This document shows positions 13,063-17,332 of a stretch of 17,332 nucleotides of DNA, one piece after another. The position numbers were made by a program, and so were the translations under genes. Origin of the DNA: Deltaproteobacteria bacterium (lineage in GTDB: Bacteria > Myxococcota > Myxococcia > SLRQ01); NCBI GenBank assembly GCA_007128675.1, contig SKWY01000238.1, positions 1-17,332 on the forward strand, read 5' to 3'. Position 1 is the stretch's first letter; every line of letters starts with the position of its first letter. Below the pieces are notes generated by a model that worked only from the letters and a program-made list of their open reading frames with translations, was not told the origin of the DNA and searched no databases.

Positions 13063-15132
13063 ATGAAGAATGCAAACGTCATGATCGCATTGGTCCTGGG
13101 CTTGGTGCTGGGGCTCGTCATCGGTCGAATGACCGTTCAGCCAGACGCCGACCCCACAAGGCCCCCGAAAGGGCCCGAACCTGGCACGGCGGATACCTCC
13201 GAGACCGCCCGCTCCGCGGCTTCGACGGAGCACGAGCTCTTCAATGCGGATATCGAGAAGGGGTGGTTCAAGGGCTCTGACGAGCCCCTGGTGACCATCG
13301 TCGAGTTCTCCGACTTTGCTTGCGGATTCTGTGGGAGAGCCCAGGCTACCCTAGATCAGCTGCTCAAAGACTATGAAGGCAAGCTCCGAATCGTCGCCAT
13401 GCACATGCCCATGCGAAACCCAGGGCACATCGCCGCTCAGGCCGCGGAGGCCGCGGGTGCACAGGGCAAGTTCTGGGAGTACCGAGCCAAGCTTTTCGAG
13501 AACCCGCGCGCTCTCGACCGAGCAAGTCTCGAGCGTTTTGCCGGCGAGCTTGGCCTTGATGTCCCTCGCATGCGACGGGAGCTGGATGACGAGATGCACA
13601 AGGAGAAGGTGGACGCCCATGTACAAAGTGGCCGCGCCGTCGGAGTGAGAGGAACACCCTACTTCTTCATCAATGGGCGTCTCCTCCGCGGAGCTCAACC
13701 ATTAGACGAGTTCAAGAAGGTAATCGACGAGGAGATCGAAAGAGCGAACAGGGTTCTGGCGGCCGGAGTGAGCCAGGAGAATCTGTACGCCACTCTAGTG
13801 GCTCATGGCGAAGAGGCAAGGGAAGCGAAGCAACGCGCAGAAGCCAGGCAGGAGCGGCCCGAGGTCGAGAGAAGACAACCCTCCCGGCCCGAGTTCGGTC
13901 GTCCGGACATCACCAACGCCCATGGCCACGGTCCGAATGATGCCCTGGTGACCATCGTTGAGTACTCCAACATCCAGTGCGGCTTCTGTGCCAGGGTCCG
14001 TCCCACCATCGCGCGAATCAAGGAGGAGTACGGAGACGATGTTCGCGTCTTCTACAAGGACAACACCCGGCCAGGCCCCGGTCATCTAGTCGCTCAGGCT
14101 GGCGAGGCGGCCGGAGAGCAAGGTCGCCTCTTCGAGTTCATGGACAGGGTCTTCGAGAATCGACGTAACACCGATCGTGATGCCTTGGAGCGACATGCCG
14201 CAGAGCTCGGTCTCGACATGGCCAGGTTCAGAGCCGCTCTCGATGAGAACAAGTTCGCAGCTCGCGTCGACGAGCATACCAGGGAGGCGATGAGTCTAGG
14301 CGCCCGCGGAACCCCTTCCTTCTTCATCAATGGGCGTTATCTTGCGGGCGCGCAGCCTTTCGATAACTTCAAGAAGATTATCGACGAAGAGATCGAAAAA
14401 GCGAACAAGCTCATTGATGCGGGAACCCGGCGGCAAGATCTCTACGCCCAGATTCTCGAGGAGAACGAGAAGGAGTTTGGTGGAGAGCAGGCTCGCGCCC
14501 CCACGCCTCCGGTCCGGCCATCCATCCAGGACCGGATCCAGGACAGAGTACGTCCTGCTCGCGACGTGCAAAAGGCCGATGCAACAGCTAGGCAACAGGA
14601 ACCGGCGCAGCAAGACCGCCAGGACATAGACATCTCGACAGCAGCTTTGAAGGGCAGCCCCGACGCCCCGGTTACAATCGTCGAGTTCTCCAGCTTTACG
14701 TGTGGCTTCTGCGCCCGCGTACAGCCCACGCTAGAGCAGCTTCTTCGCGAGTACGACGGGCAGGTACGCCTGGCCTTCATGCACCGAGCCACGGGAGACA
14801 GGGCGAGTCTAGCGGCCCAGGCAACCATGGCAGCAAAGGAGCAAGGGAAGTTCTGGGAGTATCAAGCCAAGCTCTTTGCCAACATGAGGGCCATCGAGCG
14901 CGATGACCTGGAACGGTACGCGCAGGAGCTCGGGCTCGACATAAGGAGGTTCCGAATCGCCCTAGACGAAGGCAAGTTCGCGGACGTCGTGAATCAACAG
15001 AGCCAAATCGCTCTCCGCGCCGGCGCCCGAGGAACGCCGACCTTCTTCATCAACGGACGCAGGCTCGTTGGTGCGCAGCCGATAGACAAGTTCAAGGAGA
15101 TCATCGACGACGAGCTGAAGCAGGGCAGCTGA
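13063..15132 (+). CDS. Membrane-anchored protein with three tandem DsbA-like thioredoxin domains
   Basis: 689 residues. The ATG at 13063 follows AAGGAG by 5-6 nt, better than the in-frame ATG at 13042. Residues 6-22 form one hydrophobic helix with a glycine zipper (Gly13, Gly17, Gly21) and no lipobox, probably a signal anchor with the rest in the periplasm. Three DsbA-like domains (Thioredoxin_4 type) follow at about 65-235, 285-455 and 527-685. Each has VTIVE, an active site CGFC (Cys87/90, 306/309, 547/550), a helical insert (ELGLD) and a cis-proline loop (GTPYFF, GTPSFF, GTPTFF) followed by INGR. These six are the only cysteines. Charged Gln/Arg/Pro-rich linkers join the domains. All three sites look intact. 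The family makes, breaks or isomerises disulfides; CGFC is closer to the CGYC of DsbC than to the CPHC of DsbA, so isomerase activity is possible (inference). Confidence 0.92.
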   Translation: MKNANVMIALVLGLVLGLVIGRMTVQPDADPTRPPKGPEPGTADTSETARSAASTEHELFNADIEKGWFKGSDEPLVTIVEFSDFACGFCGRAQATLDQLLKDYEGKLRIVAMHMPMRNPGHIAAQAAEAAGAQGKFWEYRAKLFENPRALDRASLERFAGELGLDVPRMRRELDDEMHKEKVDAHVQSGRAVGVRGTPYFFINGRLLRGAQPLDEFKKVIDEEIERANRVLAAGVSQENLYATLVAHGEEAREAKQRAEARQERPEVERRQPSRPEFGRPDITNAHGHGPNDALVTIVEYSNIQCGFCARVRPTIARIKEEYGDDVRVFYKDNTRPGPGHLVAQAGEAAGEQGRLFEFMDRVFENRRNTDRDALERHAAELGLDMARFRAALDENKFAARVDEHTREAMSLGARGTPSFFINGRYLAGAQPFDNFKKIIDEEIEKANKLIDAGTRRQDLYAQILEENEKEFGGEQARAPTPPVRPSIQDRIQDRVRPARDVQKADATARQQEPAQQDRQDIDISTAALKGSPDAPVTIVEFSSFTCGFCARVQPTLEQLLREYDGQVRLAFMHRATGDRASLAAQATMAAKEQGKFWEYQAKLFANMRAIERDDLERYAQELGLDIRRFRIALDEGKFADVVNQQSQIALRAGARGTPTFFINGRRLVGAQPIDKFKEIIDDELKQGS

Positions 15133-15341
15133 AACAGACCTGAATCGTCGCGTGTCTCGGCAACAAAGCCAGTTTGCTCCGTAGACATTACTCGCCGTTC
15201 GGATAGCTACAGCCAGGGAGTATCGGCCAAAGAGCCGTCGCTACGCACACATCCCAAAGGAATCCCCCTGCACGCTTTGTTCCTGCGGACTGTCAATTCG
15301 TGATCCAGGTCGACGGGACCTCATCGCGGCGCCCAAGCCGG
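15133..15341. other. Convergent intergenic spacer between the triple DsbA gene and the kinase gene
   Basis: Both flanking genes end here. I found only a 5-bp stem, AGGTC/GACCT (near 15306-15320), with no U-run, and a distant 8-bp inverted pair (AACAAAGC at 15162, GCTTTGTT at 15274). Neither is a convincing terminator. No gene is visible. Confidence 0.5.
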
Positions 15342-17332
15342 TCAGAAGGAGACTCCAAGCAAACGAGACTCCTCATCTGGTATTATGGTCACCGAGACAG
15401 AGTGAGTACGCCCATCGTCAGCCTCGAATGTGATGTTGTGTGTTCCAGGAGGCAGCTCGATGGGGTTGAGCGGAGGAATCGGCGTCCATCTGCCCGTATC
15501 CCGCCCATTCACTATGACCCTGGCCACGGGGGATGTACTGGTGATCAGCCTGCCTGGAGAACCGCCGGGTTCCTCGGTTGCCTGCTCTCGTACTGGCCGC
15601 CCGCCGCCCGCCTTCTTATCGGGCTGGCGCTGGGCAATTTTTTGCTGGTCTCTGGGTGGCCTGGGCCGCAGCCTCTCCAAGTCCACCGTAACATCGCGGC
15701 TATCGCTGCCGTCGAACTCCAAGACGAGGGTTTCTTCACGGTGACCACGCAAGGTCAAGACTATGTGATGAGGCTCGTCCATTCCCAAACCGTCGAGGGT
15801 TACCGGAGTAGTTCCAACCTCTTCTCCATCTAGAGAGACCATGGCTCCTCTAGGTCGAGATCTGATGGTCGCCTCTCCGAGCAATACCTCCTCGGGAACA
15901 TCGGGGGGCTCGACAGCCGACGGATCGGCGGCATCTTCTTCTTCGTTCGGGCCCGCCTTGGCAACCACGGGCTCGGGCTCGATGGGAGCTGGCTCCTCGA
16001 GCACCAAACGCACCTCGCTCCTCGAGCCCGGCAGAACCTCGATGCGCCGCTCGTCTCTCTGCCGCGTTCCCGGGCGCCTCATTGCCACCGTGTACTCACC
16101 TGCTGGAATGCTGGTGACCACATGGGGGGACTCGGTCGCCACCAAAGTGTCGTCAAGGAGGATCTCCACTCCACTCTGGGGCGAAGTGACAATGACGATG
16201 TCACCCGGCTCATCCCCAGCCCCAAGTCCGCTGAAGGTAAGGACGCCCAAGATCGCCAAGACCGCCACCAAGAGCCCACCTCCTGCCCCTATCAACAGCC
16301 TCTTGTCTGTCCGCGCTAGGAAGCCAGGGTGCCCAGCGCCGGATACATCCTCGTCCTCATCATCCGATGTGTAACGAGCGCGTCCAACAGTGGACATGCT
16401 CTCGTTCATGGGACGTTTTCGATCCGATCGGATCGACGGCGATGTCGAGGCTTCCCCGGTCATAGTGATCCGGGTAGCCTCATTCATCAGCTCGGAGTCG
16501 TCTTCGCCCTCGAGATCCTCGGGCACACGACCGTCGACAACCGATGGTATCTCGGCGGCAAACAAACCGACGGCATCCTGGCGATTAGCAGCTCCAAGAT
16601 TGCCCGAAGGCGACGAACTCACCTCATCGTTTATCGGGGTTAGGGTGTTCTCCTCTTCCCCGAACCCTCCTTCTGCAACAGGCGCGGAACCCAGGTCCTG
16701 CTGCAGACCGGCATGAAGGCCGGGAATGTCACCTTGATCATCGATGCCATCGTGATCAGTCAGAACCTCTTCCGAGGAGAGATGGCGACCCGGAGTCTCT
16801 TGAAACTCATAAGGATCGAGGGTAACGGCTTCTTCTGCCGACGGGCCATCGCTCTGTTCGTCCTCTCCTGGCATGAAGTGGTCGGAAGGATCGAAGAGCT
16901 GGGTGGCATCACCGGAGCCATCTTGCATCTCGGCCGGTGGCTTTCCAAAATGCTCTTCGGGTCTCACCGCGATCCCCATGCCCTTTGTCGCCTCCGCATC
17001 TACCTGTGCAGGAGAAACGATCTGGGCGTACTCCTCCAAGGTGGCGTTCTCAGCCTCTATGGCCTCCGCGAACTCCTCCTGCATGTACGTCGCAAGATGC
17101 TTGGCCCCATAAACGTGGCCCTCCAGCAGGAGAAAGCGAAGCAGGTCCTCCTGAAGATCGGAGGCCCACTGGTATCTCTCCTCCACGTCGCGAGCCAAAG
17201 CCTTCATCACCACCTTCTCGAGGCTCGCCGGAATCTCCTTGTTTACCTCTCTAGGTGGTGGCACCTCGGCGTTTCGGACCTTCTCCAGGGTGGAGAAATC
17301 GCTCTCGCTGACGAAGAGCTTCTCGCCCGTCA
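15342..17332 (-). CDS. Ser/Thr protein kinase with PEGA repeats, C-terminal part, cut by the right window edge
   Basis: About 662 residues are visible, open to the right edge; the N-terminal kinase lobe and active site lie outside. The first 70 residues are the end of a Pkn-type kinase domain: LFVSESDFSTLEKV, then IPASLEKVVMKAL, ERYQWASDLQEDLLRFL and a YMQEEFAEAIE helix common in myxobacterial kinases. A long acidic, low-complexity linker follows. A transmembrane helix (DNA about 16224-16298, LLIGAGGGLLVAVLAILGVL) comes next. After it are three PEGA-type beta modules: IVIVTSPQSGVEILLDD with IPAGEYTV; ATIRSRPRGAMVSLDGEEVG; and TSTSPVARVIVNGRDTGRW with LPPGTHNITFE. The kinase would be cytoplasmic and the PEGA part periplasmic, suggesting a receptor-like sensor. 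The partner and substrates are unknown. It converges with the triple DsbA gene. Confidence 0.9.
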   Translation of the reverse strand, partial: TGEKLFVSESDFSTLEKVRNAEVPPPREVNKEIPASLEKVVMKALARDVEERYQWASDLQEDLLRFLLLEGHVYGAKHLATYMQEEFAEAIEAENATLEEYAQIVSPAQVDAEATKGMGIAVRPEEHFGKPPAEMQDGSGDATQLFDPSDHFMPGEDEQSDGPSAEEAVTLDPYEFQETPGRHLSSEEVLTDHDGIDDQGDIPGLHAGLQQDLGSAPVAEGGFGEEENTLTPINDEVSSSPSGNLGAANRQDAVGLFAAEIPSVVDGRVPEDLEGEDDSELMNEATRITMTGEASTSPSIRSDRKRPMNESMSTVGRARYTSDDEDEDVSGAGHPGFLARTDKRLLIGAGGGLLVAVLAILGVLTFSGLGAGDEPGDIVIVTSPQSGVEILLDDTLVATESPHVVTSIPAGEYTVAMRRPGTRQRDERRIEVLPGSRSEVRLVLEEPAPIEPEPVVAKAGPNEEEDAADPSAVEPPDVPEEVLLGEATIRSRPRGAMVSLDGEEVGTTPVTLDGLGMDEPHHIVLTLRGHREETLVLEFDGSDSRDVTVDLERLRPRPPRDQQKIAQRQPDKKAGGGRPVREQATEEPGGSPGRLITSTSPVARVIVNGRDTGRWTPIPPLNPIELPPGTHNITFEADDGRTHSVSVTIIPDEESRLLGVSF

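Noticed and set aside
15162..15281. AACAAAGC and GCTTTGTT as a terminator or recombination site
   Set aside because: The 8-bp arms are more than 100 bp apart and the match does not extend, so chance is the simplest explanation.

Overview
The window is a gene-dense stretch of about 58% GC (my impression, not computed) that reads like a chromosome of a myxobacterium-like bacterium (Myxococcota, formerly Deltaproteobacteria). The pointers are a Ser/Thr kinase with a membrane segment and PEGA-type repeats, a family of large lipoproteins built from cysteine-rich repeats, and a PP-loop tRNA-thiolation-like protein with the CIDC and GGCC motifs I know from deltaproteobacteria. No genus can be named, and I saw no phage, insertion sequence, CRISPR or RNA gene.

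Left edge (1-1110): a minus-strand rpsT-murJ unit (ribosomal protein bS20, then the lipid II flippase MurJ, cut by the window edge) behind a near-consensus sigma-70 promoter.

Centre-left (1166-9301): three tandem minus-strand paralogues of about 830-880 residues. Each has a lipoprotein signal peptide, four N-terminal 8-cysteine repeats, a carboxypeptidase-regulatory-like beta domain, a large alpha/beta-looking core and three C-terminal 8-cysteine repeats. Each mature protein has nearly 80 cysteines. A promoter-like site lies upstream of the first gene transcribed.

Centre (9413-12673): two plus-strand enzymes, an NADPH-dependent FMN reductase and an alpha/beta hydrolase. They converge on a minus-strand operon of a small CxxC protein, a TusA-type sulfur carrier and a PP-loop ATPase with paired cysteines, probably a sulfur relay for tRNA thiolation or a related reaction.

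Right (13063-17332): a plus-strand, membrane-anchored protein with three consecutive DsbA-like thioredoxin domains, each with a CGFC active site, converges on a kinase-TM-PEGA gene cut by the right edge. Its upstream region has a set of CGTGACCTC direct repeats.

Thiol chemistry runs through the window: disulfide-rich lipoproteins, a triple thiol oxidoreductase and a persulfide relay. A functional link between the lipoproteins and the triple DsbA protein is my inference; they are about 4 kb apart and not in one operon.
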